From the NCBI GenBank assembly GCA_021736545.1, contig JAIPFS010000001.1:1-41639 (forward strand): a DNA stretch of 41,639 nucleotides. The letters run 5' to 3'. This DNA comes from Spirochaetia bacterium. Lineage in GTDB: Bacteria; Spirochaetota; Spirochaetia; PWKH01. A program made the position numbers and the translations under genes. Of this stretch, positions 16,416 through 25,601 are shown piece after piece (the first letter of the stretch is position 1; the number at the start of each line of letters is the position of its first letter). The notes under the pieces are model-generated. The model had not been told where the DNA came from. It was given only the letters and a program-made list of their open reading frames with translations, and made no database searches.

Positions 16416-17405
16416 ATGCTTGAACGCAATGTCTCTAGTCAGGGAAATAATAGTTTCAATATACAGCCGAAGATAATTTGGCTCATACTTGCAGCTGTTT
16501 TAGTAATCGTTTTAGCAGCAACAAGCATTTTTGTTGTTGACCAAACTGAACAGGGGGTCGTTCTTCGTTTCGGTAGATTCAACAGGACTGTAGGTCCTGG
16601 GCTTCAATTTAAGATGCCCTTGGGAATTGAGCAGAATTTTAATGTTCCCACACAGAGAGTTCTGAGTATGTCTTTTGGATTCAGGACTGAATCTGCAGGG
16701 GTGCAGACGACATATTCCTCCAGAGATTATTCGGAGGAATCCATTATGCTTACCGGGGATTTAAACATTATTGATGTCGAATGGATTATTCAATATCGAA
16801 TAAACAGACCTAAAGACTGGCTTTTTAACGTGGAATCAAGGGATAAAACAATCAGAGATATCAGTCAATCTGTTTTAAATCAGCTGGTTGGGGATTTAGC
16901 AATACTGGATGTTATTGGATCTAAAAGAACAGCTATTGAAGATGATGCTCTGATTTCTATGCAGAAATCTTTTGATAATTACGGTTTAGGAATTGATGTA
17001 ACTGCTGTAAAACTTCAGAATATTGTTCCCCCCGCCGGGGAGGTGCAGGATGCTTTCGAAGATGTTAATAAAGCTATTCAGGATATGAACCGACTGATCA
17101 ATGAAGGTAAGGAGCTTTACAATAGTGAAATTCCAAAGACCCGTGGTAACGCAAATAAGCTGATTCAGGAAGCTGAAGGTTATGCCTCTGAGCGTGTAAA
17201 TAATGCTCAAGGTGATGTAGCTCGCTTTAATTCTATTCAGCAAGTATATGATAACAGTAAAGAGGTTACACGAACTCGTCTTTATATAGAGACTTTGGAA
17301 GAAGTTTTCCTGAATTCAGACAAGGACACTATTTTTGTAGATAAGCAATTGGATAACTTTCTGCCCCTTCAGTCAATTCAATCCAGTCAGGGAGGTGAAC
17401 AATAA
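16416..17405 (+). CDS. hflK: SPFH-domain protein HflK
   Basis: With HflC it forms the membrane-bound HflKC cage that modulates the FtsH protease. One N-terminal membrane helix (about residues 20-45) is followed by the SPFH/band-7 domain with VDQTEQGVVLRFGRFNRTVGPGLQF, then a long charged helical region. VKLQNIVPPAGEVQDAFEDV is the typical HflK turn into the coiled coil. The protein has 329 residues. ATG at 16416 follows AAGGAGGAGG. The stop overlaps the hflC start by one base, so the pair is translationally coupled. Confidence 0.94.
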   Translation: MLERNVSSQGNNSFNIQPKIIWLILAAVLVIVLAATSIFVVDQTEQGVVLRFGRFNRTVGPGLQFKMPLGIEQNFNVPTQRVLSMSFGFRTESAGVQTTYSSRDYSEESIMLTGDLNIIDVEWIIQYRINRPKDWLFNVESRDKTIRDISQSVLNQLVGDLAILDVIGSKRTAIEDDALISMQKSFDNYGLGIDVTAVKLQNIVPPAGEVQDAFEDVNKAIQDMNRLINEGKELYNSEIPKTRGNANKLIQEAEGYASERVNNAQGDVARFNSIQQVYDNSKEVTRTRLYIETLEEVFLNSDKDTIFVDKQLDNFLPLQSIQSSQGGEQ

Positions 17406-18412
17406 TGAAAAAGTTAGTAACCACCTTAGTCGTTTTAGTTGTATTGGTCATTATCATTTTCCTGCTTGGTCCTTTTTATAGAATCAATGAAGGAGAGCAG
17501 TCAGTTATAACTCGTTTCGGGGCAATTACAAAATCTACAACAGAAGCTGGTTTGAAATTCAAGATGCCTATAGTTGATAATGTTGTTAAATATCCCAAAA
17601 AAATTCTATCATGGGATGGTGATGCTCAACGGGTGCCAACTAGTGAAAATCAATTTATATGGGTAGATACAACGGCTCGCTGGAAAATATCAGATCCTGC
17701 TCTTTTTTACGAATCAGTAACAACTCTTCAACAGGGACTTGCAAGACTTGATGATGTTATAGATTCAGCTGTACGTACCATAATTGCTGAGAATGAGCTT
17801 ATAGAAGCTGTGAGAAATTCTAACGAAATAAACAGTATAGATAGGGAATTAGAAGTTACGGAGCCTGATGAGATTATGGAGTCAGAGCAGCTTGAACAAC
17901 TGAAGCAGCTTACAGTTACTGATAAAACCTATGAGAGAATCAGTATCGGCCGAGAAGCCCTCTCGCAGCAGATGTTAGATTCTGTAAAGGAACTTACAAA
18001 AAGTTTTGGTATTGAAATAATTGATATTATCATACGACAAATTCAGTACTCTGATGATTTGACGCAAAGCGTCTATAATAGAATGATTAAAGAACGTAAT
18101 CAAATTGCAGAAGCTTATAGATCTTTTGGAGAGGGACAAAAGCAGGAATGGCTTGGTAAATTGGAAAATGATCGTAAGAGAATTCTGTCCGAAGCTTATG
18201 AAAAGTCAGAAACCATAAAAGGTGAAGCTGATGCTGAAGCTGTTGGAATATACGCCAAATCATATGAAAAAGATCCTGAATTCTTTAAATTCTGGAAAAG
18301 TATAGAATCTTATAAAAAAGTCTTACCAGAATTCCAGAAGACGCTGACAACAGATATGAATTACTTCCAGTATCTCTATAGTGAGAATGGTGATGCTTCA
18401 ATTAATGAATAA
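17405..18412 (+). CDS. hflC: SPFH-domain protein HflC
   Basis: Partner of HflK in the FtsH-associated membrane complex. The N-terminal membrane anchor (residues 3-25) is followed by YRINEGEQSVITRFGAITK and the band-7 domain. RQIQYSDDLTQSVYNRMIKERNQIAEAYRSFGEGQ and the helical part with SEAYEKSETIKGEADAEAVG are strongly HflC-like. It has 335 residues; an acidic insert near residues 150-170 (EVTEPDEIMESEQLEQLKQL) is longer than in E. coli, as I recall it. GGGAGG lies before the ATG. The operon ends at the terminator at 18471-18508. Confidence 0.94.
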   Translation: MKKLVTTLVVLVVLVIIIFLLGPFYRINEGEQSVITRFGAITKSTTEAGLKFKMPIVDNVVKYPKKILSWDGDAQRVPTSENQFIWVDTTARWKISDPALFYESVTTLQQGLARLDDVIDSAVRTIIAENELIEAVRNSNEINSIDRELEVTEPDEIMESEQLEQLKQLTVTDKTYERISIGREALSQQMLDSVKELTKSFGIEIIDIIIRQIQYSDDLTQSVYNRMIKERNQIAEAYRSFGEGQKQEWLGKLENDRKRILSEAYEKSETIKGEADAEAVGIYAKSYEKDPEFFKFWKSIESYKKVLPEFQKTLTTDMNYFQYLYSENGDASINE

Positions 18413-18470
18413 ATTTTCCTATTTCAGCTGTATGAATTAAAATCTGCTGATTGAAGAATAACGGAATTAT

Positions 18471-18508
18471 CCGCATATGTAATGTATTTGCATATGCGGT
18501 TTTTTTTT
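18471..18508 (+). terminator. Rho-independent terminator of hflKC
   Basis: CCGCATATG (18471-18479) pairs perfectly with CATATGCGG (18491-18499), with one extra G-T pair inside. Nine T residues (18500-18508) follow at once. This is the clearest terminator in the window. Confidence 0.92.
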
Positions 18509-18553
18509 ATGTAAATTTCTGTTGGCAGTGCTGTGCAATACTGAAAAAAAATA

Positions 18554-18582
18554 CTATCATTTCATCAAATAATGGATATAGT
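18554..18582 (+). promoter_or_regulatory. Promoter of murE operon, probably leaderless
   Basis: The -10 TATAGT (18577-18582) ends five bases before the murE ATG, and no Shine-Dalgarno sequence is present. The -35 at 17-nt spacing, CTATCA (18554-18559), is poor, so this rests mainly on the -10 and on analogy with the 9407, metG and yqeC genes, which have the same TATAGT close to the start codon. Confidence 0.45.
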
Positions 18583-18587
18583 AATAA

Positions 18588-20270
18588 ATGATTAGTACAG
18601 AGTATTCAGCCTTTAAAAAGCAAAAATCATTAATCAAACTTCTCTCATATTGTGAAACAGAAGAGATCTCTCATTTGCAGGATCACTATATTGAAGGTTT
18701 CAGCCTTAATTCAGTTTCCTGTAGAAAGAACTATATCTTCTTTGCCAGTCCGGGGATTAATACTGATGGCCATAACTATATTTCCGATGCTGTTTCCAGG
18801 GGAGCTGAAGTTATTGTATATGAACATTATGTTGATGCTGTAAAGGAAAATCCCTATGTAACATATATTAAAGTCGAAAACTCAAAGAAAACCCTAACTC
18901 AGCTAGCTTCAGCATATTTCAAGTCACCTTCAAGTGATATGACGGTAATCGGGATAACTGGTACAGATGGTAAGACGACTGTTTCCTATTTTCTATTTCA
19001 GCTTCTTGTATCTGCCGGAAAAAGAGTTGGGATAATTTCCGGAGTATACACAGGTACACATGAGGAACTTTATGAAAGTTCACACATGTCTACACCGGAA
19101 AGTTATACGATAGAAGAGAAGCTTTTTCATTTTAGAGAGGCAGGATGTGAATTTGCCGTTATTGAAGTCACATCACACGCCCTTTCTGAATTACATAAAC
19201 GGGTGGATGCCGTGAATTTTGATATATTTATTTTCACTCCAATAACAAGCGACCATCTGAATTTTCATGGCGACCTCAGTACCTACATTTCAACGAAATT
19301 CAGGGCTCTGGAATTGCTAGGTTCCGGTTATTCTGCTCAGAAAGAAAAAAATGTGTCAACTATTTATAAGGAAAACCCTCAAGCCCGAAAATCATGTAAC
19401 AAAGCTATTGTAACAACTTCGGCAAATGCATATTTCAGAGATCTCTTTAAAAAGAGTGACAACACCTGGACAAAAGTACTTTCAGTGGATTCTGCGCATT
19501 ATTCTTCTGTGTCCGTAAATTCCAAGCCTTTTAAAGGTATAAATGATTTTAAGGCTCAATCTGATCATCTCCTCACTTCACATGCATCTGAAAATAATTG
19601 CATTGAGCTTTTTTGGGATAATATACCAGTTGGAAATTTCAGCAGGGATAGTTTTTCAGAATATCAAATTATGGATCTCAAATTAGCTTTATCTGCTTTG
19701 CCTTTATTGCAAATAGACATATCAAAAATTATTCCTGGTCTTTCCAAACTTAAGAAAGTGAAAGGAAGGAATACAATTATTAATTTGGGAAAAAAACGCA
19801 GGATAGTAATTGATTATGCCCATACAGCTCATGCTGTAAAAACTATTCTAGCAGAATATAGATATAATTCAGCATTTCAAAAAATAATTGTTGTCATGGG
19901 AGCTGCTGGTGACAGGGACAGATCCAAAAGGCCTGAAATGGCTGCTGCTGCTGACTTTTTCGCTGATATCGTAATATTTACTACTGAAGATCCCTTCAAT
20001 GAAAATCAGATGCAGATTTTTACTGATTTACGCAGGGGGATAAAAAAGAAGATCCCAGGGAAACAATTATTTATTATCAAAAATCGTCTGGAGGCTATAA
20101 GATTGGGAATTAGTGAATTAGATGCTGAAAGTTGTCTGCTCATTCTAGGTAAAGGGCATGAGTGGTTTATCCGTTATTCTGATCGGAAAGAGCCTTGGAA
20201 TGATTTAGAAGAGACAAAAAAGATGCTTGATACGCATAACGTAAGCATCAATATGAAATTAGAGGAATAG
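18588..20270 (+). CDS. murE: UDP-N-acetylmuramoyl-tripeptide synthetase MurE, probably not DAP-adding
   Basis: Adds the third residue of the peptidoglycan stem peptide. The ATP loop is GTDGKTT (125-131), MSTPES and EVTSHALSELHKRVD follow, SDHLNFHG is at 221-228, and the Lys expected to be carbamylated is in STKFRAL (about 237). DYAHTAHAVK (409-418) and MGAAGDRDRSKRP are in the C-terminal domain. Meso-DAP enzymes have DNPR in the specificity loop; here it reads TEDPFNENQ (466-474), so another diamino acid is likely. Ornithine is known in spirochaete walls. At 560 residues it is long, with an insert at about 245-340. Confidence 0.92.
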   Translation: MISTEYSAFKKQKSLIKLLSYCETEEISHLQDHYIEGFSLNSVSCRKNYIFFASPGINTDGHNYISDAVSRGAEVIVYEHYVDAVKENPYVTYIKVENSKKTLTQLASAYFKSPSSDMTVIGITGTDGKTTVSYFLFQLLVSAGKRVGIISGVYTGTHEELYESSHMSTPESYTIEEKLFHFREAGCEFAVIEVTSHALSELHKRVDAVNFDIFIFTPITSDHLNFHGDLSTYISTKFRALELLGSGYSAQKEKNVSTIYKENPQARKSCNKAIVTTSANAYFRDLFKKSDNTWTKVLSVDSAHYSSVSVNSKPFKGINDFKAQSDHLLTSHASENNCIELFWDNIPVGNFSRDSFSEYQIMDLKLALSALPLLQIDISKIIPGLSKLKKVKGRNTIINLGKKRRIVIDYAHTAHAVKTILAEYRYNSAFQKIIVVMGAAGDRDRSKRPEMAAAADFFADIVIFTTEDPFNENQMQIFTDLRRGIKKKIPGKQLFIIKNRLEAIRLGISELDAESCLLILGKGHEWFIRYSDRKEPWNDLEETKKMLDTHNVSINMKLEE

Positions 20271-20273
20271 TAC

Positions 20274-21455
20274 ATGCAGATCTTTATTTTTCATGTTGAT
20301 ATGGATGCCTTTTACGCATCTGTAGAACAAGTATTTAATCCCAGTTTACGAAATAAACCTCTTATAGTGGGCGGACATTTAACAAACCGCGGCGTTGTTT
20401 CTGCTTGTTCTTATGAAGCTCGTAAATATGGTGTCCATTCTGCGATGCCTATATTCCAGGCAAAACAGCTTTGTCCTCATGGTGTGTATGTACCAGTGGA
20501 TATGAAAAAATATCAAAAAGTTAGCGAACAGATCATGAAAATACTTCAAAATTTCTCACCTGAAGTTCAGCAGATTTCTGTTGATGAAGCTTTTCTTGAT
20601 ATGAGCGGAACGGAGAAAATTTTCGGAAGACCGCTTATGGCGGCAGAAAAAATCAAGGAAAAGGTTTTTAGAGAAACAGGACTGACCATTTCAGTGGGTA
20701 TCGCTTCTTCAAAGTTTCTGGCAAAAATGGCTTCAGATTTTAAAAAACCCGATGGTTTGTATCAAATTCATCCCGGCTGTGAAGAAGCATTTATAAATAA
20801 TTTTTCAATTGGTCAATTATGGGGAATCGGAGACAAGACAGCAGAAAAAATACAGAATATGGGTTTTACTTCAGTTCAGAAATTGAGAGCGTTTCCTTTG
20901 AATCAATTGGAACATCTTTTCGGAACAAACCTTGGTTCTTACTTATATAAAGTGGTACGAGGGCAGGATCCAGGTATTTTCTCAATTAATCCGAATAGCC
21001 GCTCAATCAGCAATGAAACCACTTTTGCCTTTGATGTTTCTCAAAGTGATATTCTGAATCAATATTTACTTGAACTCTCCCATCATGTTGTTTTTAGGTC
21101 TTTTACTGAAGAGGTACAGTCAAAAACTCCATTTGTTAAATATAAAACAAATGATTTTCGCAGCTTTACAGCAAGAGAAACACTGAGAAAACCTATTATT
21201 TCTGCTGAAGAATTATTTTCACACGTGAAAAATCTTTTTTATCATCGCTGGGATAAGCATACACCCCTGCGTCTTATCGGTGTCGGTCTGCAGAATATTG
21301 AGGACAAGAAGCTTGGTTATCAGATGGAACTTTTTGATGACCCCTTTCAGAAAAAAAGAGCTGTAGAAGAGACGGTCTATAAAATAAAAAAGCGTGGATT
21401 ACAGGTATCCAAGGCATCTTCCTTACTGAATGACTTTGAAAAAAAACTGAAATAG
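20274..21455 (+). CDS. dinB: DNA polymerase IV (Y-family translesion polymerase)
   Basis: Error-prone polymerase that extends past damaged bases. The N-terminal palm has FHVDMDAFYASVEQ with two catalytic acids, and the third region is SVDEAFLDMSGTEKIFG. The finger motif VVSACSYEARKYGV, SVGIASSKFLAKMASDFKKPDGL and the HhH-type thumb (WGIGDKTAEKIQNMGF) follow, then the little-finger domain. The 393-residue length is slightly above 350. ATG is four bases after the murE stop, with GAGG just upstream. There is no clamp-binding motif that I can assign with certainty at the C terminus, though QMELFDDP resembles one. Confidence 0.95.
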   Translation: MQIFIFHVDMDAFYASVEQVFNPSLRNKPLIVGGHLTNRGVVSACSYEARKYGVHSAMPIFQAKQLCPHGVYVPVDMKKYQKVSEQIMKILQNFSPEVQQISVDEAFLDMSGTEKIFGRPLMAAEKIKEKVFRETGLTISVGIASSKFLAKMASDFKKPDGLYQIHPGCEEAFINNFSIGQLWGIGDKTAEKIQNMGFTSVQKLRAFPLNQLEHLFGTNLGSYLYKVVRGQDPGIFSINPNSRSISNETTFAFDVSQSDILNQYLLELSHHVVFRSFTEEVQSKTPFVKYKTNDFRSFTARETLRKPIISAEELFSHVKNLFYHRWDKHTPLRLIGVGLQNIEDKKLGYQMELFDDPFQKKRAVEETVYKIKKRGLQVSKASSLLNDFEKKLK

Positions 21456-21468
21456 GATAATATAAGAT

Positions 21469-21978
21469 ATGAGTATTCATGTAGTTCTTGTTGAAGCAGA
21501 AATCCCTCAAAATACAGGAAACATAGCAAGGACTTGTGCGGCAGCAGGCATATCTCTTCACCTAGTCGGTCCTTTGGGCTTTTCAATAGATGAAAAAAGT
21601 GTCCGACGAGCCGGTTTAGATTACTGGGCTATGGTCAAAGTAAGCTGCTATGATGGGTTGGAGGATTTTTTTGAAAAAAACAGCTCAGGTCTGTATGTTT
21701 TTTACACAACCAAGGCAAAAAAAAGATATGATGAAATAGACTATGATAAGCATGAAAATATGTATCTTTTTTTCGGCAAAGAGAGTGCTGGTTTACCAGA
21801 AGAGCTGCTGCTCAAACATCAGGAAAACTGCGTCCGCATACCGATGATTGATAAAGCCAGGTCTTTAAACCTGTCTAATTCAGCTGCAATAGCTGTTTAT
21901 GAAGTGCTAAGACAAAAAAACTTTACAACATTGCAGACTTCAGGATCACTGCACAGGCTTAAATGGAGGAATGTATGA
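21469..21978 (+). CDS. trmL: tRNA (cytidine/uridine-34 2'-O)-methyltransferase
   Basis: SPOUT-fold enzyme methylating the wobble ribose of tRNA-Leu isoacceptors with SAM. The protein starts HVVLVEAEIPQNTGNIARTC. The knot region has LFFGKESAGLPEELL, CVRIPMIDKARSLNLSNSAAIAVYEVLRQ, the three standard SPOUT motifs. The 169-residue length fits YibK/TrmL rather than the longer TrmH. Its stop overlaps the proC start codon, so the two are coupled. Confidence 0.94.
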   Translation: MSIHVVLVEAEIPQNTGNIARTCAAAGISLHLVGPLGFSIDEKSVRRAGLDYWAMVKVSCYDGLEDFFEKNSSGLYVFYTTKAKKRYDEIDYDKHENMYLFFGKESAGLPEELLLKHQENCVRIPMIDKARSLNLSNSAAIAVYEVLRQKNFTTLQTSGSLHRLKWRNV

Positions 21979-22766
21979 ATTTAACAAAAATAGGTTTTAT
22001 TGGATGCGGAAAAATGGGAGGAGCATTAATCTCTTCCATAAGAAAAGAATTTCCTCAAGTTACTTTGCATCTTTTTGACCTTAATGAGAAAACCCTGAAT
22101 GACGCTGTATTGCAAAATAATGCACAGAAATCAGATAGTGCTCAGCAAGTAATTGATACTAGTGACCTGATTTTTATAGCTGTAAAACCCCAGGTTCTTA
22201 CAGACTTATCCAAGAGTATTGATATTCCAAAAGCAAAACCGCTAATCTCAATTGCTGCAGGAATTTCTATAGATCGGCTGGAGAAAATTTTTGATCACAA
22301 AGATTTCGTTCGACTCATGCCGAATATTGCTGCTTCAGTTGCTTCATCAGTAATAGCAGTTACCTGGAATGAGGCTCAGCCTCCTGAATGGAGAGATGAT
22401 GCTTTTTCCCTAGCTGGTGCTTCAGGAACTGCTATATTCCTTCCGGAAAAATTATTTCCCGCATTTATAGGAATCTCCGGCTCAGGAATAGCTTACGTAC
22501 TCCAATTTATTCATGCCATGGCTTTAGGAGGTACCCGGGAAGGGATTCCCTATAATGACTCTTTAAAAATCGTAATGGATACAATGAAAGGGGCCGTAAA
22601 GCTTTTAGAAACAAATGATGCATCCCCATCCAGTATGATAACATCTGTCACTTCTGCAGGAGGGACTACAATAGAGGGTATCTATGCCCTGGAAAAGAGC
22701 GGATTTACATCTTCTGTTATGAAAGCAGTACATGAATCTTCACAAAAAGCGGGAAATTTTGAATAA
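21975..22766 (+). CDS. proC: Pyrroline-5-carboxylate reductase
   Basis: Last step of proline synthesis, P5C to proline with NAD(P)H. The Rossmann loop is GFIGCGKMGGA, VRLMPNIAASV follows, GISGSGIAYVLQFIHAMALGG spans the dimer and active-site helix, and VTSAGGTTIEGI is the conserved C-terminal motif. The frame opens at ATG 21963, but GGAGG overlaps that codon and is placed correctly for ATG 21975, giving 263 residues. It overlaps trmL by four bases. The matching proA-proB genes lie at 26567-28982 on the other strand. Confidence 0.95.
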   Translation: MNLTKIGFIGCGKMGGALISSIRKEFPQVTLHLFDLNEKTLNDAVLQNNAQKSDSAQQVIDTSDLIFIAVKPQVLTDLSKSIDIPKAKPLISIAAGISIDRLEKIFDHKDFVRLMPNIAASVASSVIAVTWNEAQPPEWRDDAFSLAGASGTAIFLPEKLFPAFIGISGSGIAYVLQFIHAMALGGTREGIPYNDSLKIVMDTMKGAVKLLETNDASPSSMITSVTSAGGTTIEGIYALEKSGFTSSVMKAVHESSQKAGNFE

Positions 22767-22833
22767 TCTGAACAATTTCCAGACTAGTAAAACAAAATAA
22801 ATATACAAAATCAAATTTGGAAAAGGAAAAACA

Positions 22834-24120
22834 ATGATTGATCTGCACAAACTTCAGGAGAACTACCAGCAAATAAAAGAAAATATTAAGAATCGTTATA
22901 TGGATATAGACCTCGATTCTCTCATAAAACTACAGAATACAAGACGTGATCTCATAAAAAATGTTGAAAATTTACGAAATCAGCGCAATATAAACGCAAA
23001 GAAAATGAAAGGTAAAATGTCTCAGGAAGAGAGAAGTGTTCTCATTAATGAGGGGAAACAGCTTAAGCAGTCAATTTCCCAGACAGAAGAGCTTCTTAAA
23101 AATGCTGAACAGGAGTTTTTTTCAAATTCTGCACGTATACCGAATTATGCCCATCCTGAAGCACCTGTTGGAAAAGAGGATAAAGATAATTTGGAGCTGA
23201 AAAGATGGGGTACTCCAAAAAAATTTGATTTTACTCCAAAAGATCATATCGAGCTTGGAAATCTCTTGGATCTGATTGATTTTGAAACAGCTTCCCGAGT
23301 TACTGGTACAAAATTTTATTATTTAAAGAATGATGCGGTCCTGCTTGAACTTGCTTTGGAAAGATTTGCACTGCAAAAACTTCAGGAACACGGTTTTACA
23401 CCTACCATAACCCCTGATCTTGCAAAACAATCAATCGCATCAGGAATCGGATTTAATCCCCGGGGTGAAGAGAGCAATATTTATAATGTTGAAGATACTG
23501 ATTTATGCCTTGTTGGAACCGCCGAAATAACTCTCGGAGGATATTATGCCAATCAGATTATAGAAGCTGATCAGCTCCCTGTTAAACTTGCCGGGCTTTC
23601 ACATTGTTTTCGCAAAGAAGCAGGCGCCGCAGGCCAATACTCAAAGGGTTTATACCGGGTTCATCAGTTTTCCAAAGTTGAAATGTTTGTTATTTGTTCG
23701 GAAGAAGAATCGGATAAGCTTCATGAGGAATTGTTAGCTATTGAAGAGGAAATTTTCCAGTCCCTAGAAATCCCTTATCGAGTAGTAGACACCTGTACAG
23801 GCGACCTCGGGGCTCCAGCATATAGAAAGTTTGATCTAGAAGCCTGGATGCCCGGGAGAGGCGAATCAGGAGATTGGGGTGAAGTGACAAGTACTTCAAA
23901 TTGTACTGATTATCAGTCAAGAAGTCTTTCTATACGGTACAAAAAGAGTGGCGAAAAACATTTTGTACATATGCTGAATGGAACAGCTATTGCTGTTTCA
24001 CGTGCCTTGGTTGCACTATTAGAGAATAATCAAAGGGAAGACGGCTCAATAGCAATACCTAAAGTTCTGCAGCCGTTTATTGGGAAAGAAACTATAAAGA
24101 AAAAGTATACAATAAAATAG
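22834..24120 (+). CDS. serS: Seryl-tRNA synthetase
   Basis: Charges tRNA-Ser, and tRNA-Sec where present. The N-terminal coiled-coil arm (about residues 25-105) has the typical Lys/Glu/Gln pattern. The class II core has TAEITLGGYYANQI, motif 2 FRKEAGAAGQYSKGLYRVHQF and motif 3 LNGTAIAVSRALVALLENNQ. The 428-residue length is standard. GGAAAAACA precedes the ATG, a moderate ribosome-binding site (AAAAGGA). The 67-base gap after proC shows no terminator, so serS is probably cotranscribed with the murE operon. Confidence 0.97.
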   Translation: MIDLHKLQENYQQIKENIKNRYMDIDLDSLIKLQNTRRDLIKNVENLRNQRNINAKKMKGKMSQEERSVLINEGKQLKQSISQTEELLKNAEQEFFSNSARIPNYAHPEAPVGKEDKDNLELKRWGTPKKFDFTPKDHIELGNLLDLIDFETASRVTGTKFYYLKNDAVLLELALERFALQKLQEHGFTPTITPDLAKQSIASGIGFNPRGEESNIYNVEDTDLCLVGTAEITLGGYYANQIIEADQLPVKLAGLSHCFRKEAGAAGQYSKGLYRVHQFSKVEMFVICSEEESDKLHEELLAIEEEIFQSLEIPYRVVDTCTGDLGAPAYRKFDLEAWMPGRGESGDWGEVTSTSNCTDYQSRSLSIRYKKSGEKHFVHMLNGTAIAVSRALVALLENNQREDGSIAIPKVLQPFIGKETIKKKYTIK

Positions 24121-24139
24121 GACTTAGAGAGGACTTAAA

Positions 24140-25579
24140 ATGAATGTCTCAGCATTAATAACTGATTTCTATGAGCTGACCATGATACAGGGATATTATT
24201 TGGAAGATAATAATCCAGATGTTGTATTTGATATGTTCTACAGATCCCAGCCGTTTAATAGTGGTTACGCTGTTTTCTGCGGACTTCATGATCTTTTAAA
24301 AAGCTTGGAGGGTTTTCATTTTTCAGATTCAGATATAGATTTTCTAAAAGGTTTAGGACTTTTTAGAGATGAATTTCTTGAATTTCTTAAAGATTTCTCC
24401 TTTTCCGGTGATATATATGCCATGGAGGAAGGGACCATTGTTTTTCCGGGGGAAACTCTGATCCGCATACATAGTTCTCTCATTGAAGCTCAGCTGATAG
24501 AAAGTATATTGCTGAATATAATTAATTTTCAAACACTGATAGCAACAAAGACTTCAAGAATCCTTCATGCTTCAAAGCACGGAAAGATATTGGAATTCGG
24601 ATTACGAAGAGCCCAAGGCTTGAATGGAGCCCTCTCCTCTTCTCGAGCAGCATTCATAGGCGGAGCAGCAGGTACTTCAAATACGTATGCGGGAAAGAAG
24701 TTTGACATACCGGTGCTAGGCACCATGGCCCATTCTTGGGTGATGGCCTTTGATAATGAACTCGATTCTTTTCGTGCTTATGCTAAACTGTATCCTGATA
24801 ACTGCATCCTTCTCATTGATACCTATGATACTCTTGGTACAGGCATAGAGAATGCCATTATTGTTGGTAAAGAGATGAAAGCTGAAGGAAAAAATATCGG
24901 AGTAAGGATTGACAGCGGCGATCTCAGTTACTTAAGTAAAAAGGTTCGAGAACGGTTGGATGATGCAGGTTTATTTGATGCAGTAATAACAGTTTCTAAT
25001 GATTTAACTGAAGAAATTATTCATCAGCTGATTACAGATAACGCTCCTATTGATTCCTGGGGTGTAGGAACTCATTTAGTAACTGGAGGCAGCTGCTCAG
25101 CACTGAATGGAGTTTACAAATTAGCTGCCAAACATAATGGAGCTGAATACATCCCTACTATGAAAGTTTCCAATAACATTGAAAAAACAACAATTCCCGG
25201 AATAAAGCAAGTATACCGATTTTATTCAGGTAATGAAGCTCTTGGTGACATAATGTGCTTTGATTTTGAAAAGATGGTACCGGGTAAAAACTATATTTTC
25301 TATGATCCGGTTTATGAAAGTAAATTTTTCAGTATGAAGGCGGAAAGATATGATACCATTGTTCCTCTATTGAGGGAACAAATGATTAGCGGAAAAGCTC
25401 TCAAACAATATCCCTCTTTACAGGAACTGAAGAAGAAAACTGTTTCAGAACTGAAAACAATTCACCAGTCGTATAAAAGAATCATCAATCCTCACATCTA
25501 TAAAGTTTCAATCTCGAAGAAAACTAGAAACAAGAAGAATGAAATGATAAAAGAGTATAGGAATAAGGTGAACATTTAA
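24140..25579 (+). CDS. pncB: Nicotinate phosphoribosyltransferase
   Basis: Salvages nicotinate into NAD by making nicotinate mononucleotide from PRPP. Landmarks are LITDFYELTMIQGY at the N terminus, LEFGLRRAQGLNGALSSSRA near 152 with the family's FG-RR pattern, GTMAHSWVMAF carrying the active-site His, and IDTYDTLGTG. The C-terminal end is rich in Lys/Asn. The 479-residue length fits the bacterial long type. It starts 19 bases after serS behind AGAGAGG and converges on the amidase gene, with only 22 bases between the stops. Confidence 0.94.
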   Translation: MNVSALITDFYELTMIQGYYLEDNNPDVVFDMFYRSQPFNSGYAVFCGLHDLLKSLEGFHFSDSDIDFLKGLGLFRDEFLEFLKDFSFSGDIYAMEEGTIVFPGETLIRIHSSLIEAQLIESILLNIINFQTLIATKTSRILHASKHGKILEFGLRRAQGLNGALSSSRAAFIGGAAGTSNTYAGKKFDIPVLGTMAHSWVMAFDNELDSFRAYAKLYPDNCILLIDTYDTLGTGIENAIIVGKEMKAEGKNIGVRIDSGDLSYLSKKVRERLDDAGLFDAVITVSNDLTEEIIHQLITDNAPIDSWGVGTHLVTGGSCSALNGVYKLAAKHNGAEYIPTMKVSNNIEKTTIPGIKQVYRFYSGNEALGDIMCFDFEKMVPGKNYIFYDPVYESKFFSMKAERYDTIVPLLREQMISGKALKQYPSLQELKKKTVSELKTIHQSYKRIINPHIYKVSISKKTRNKKNEMIKEYRNKVNI

Positions 25580-25601
25580 ATTGACTTACTGCTGCTGTTC
25601 T

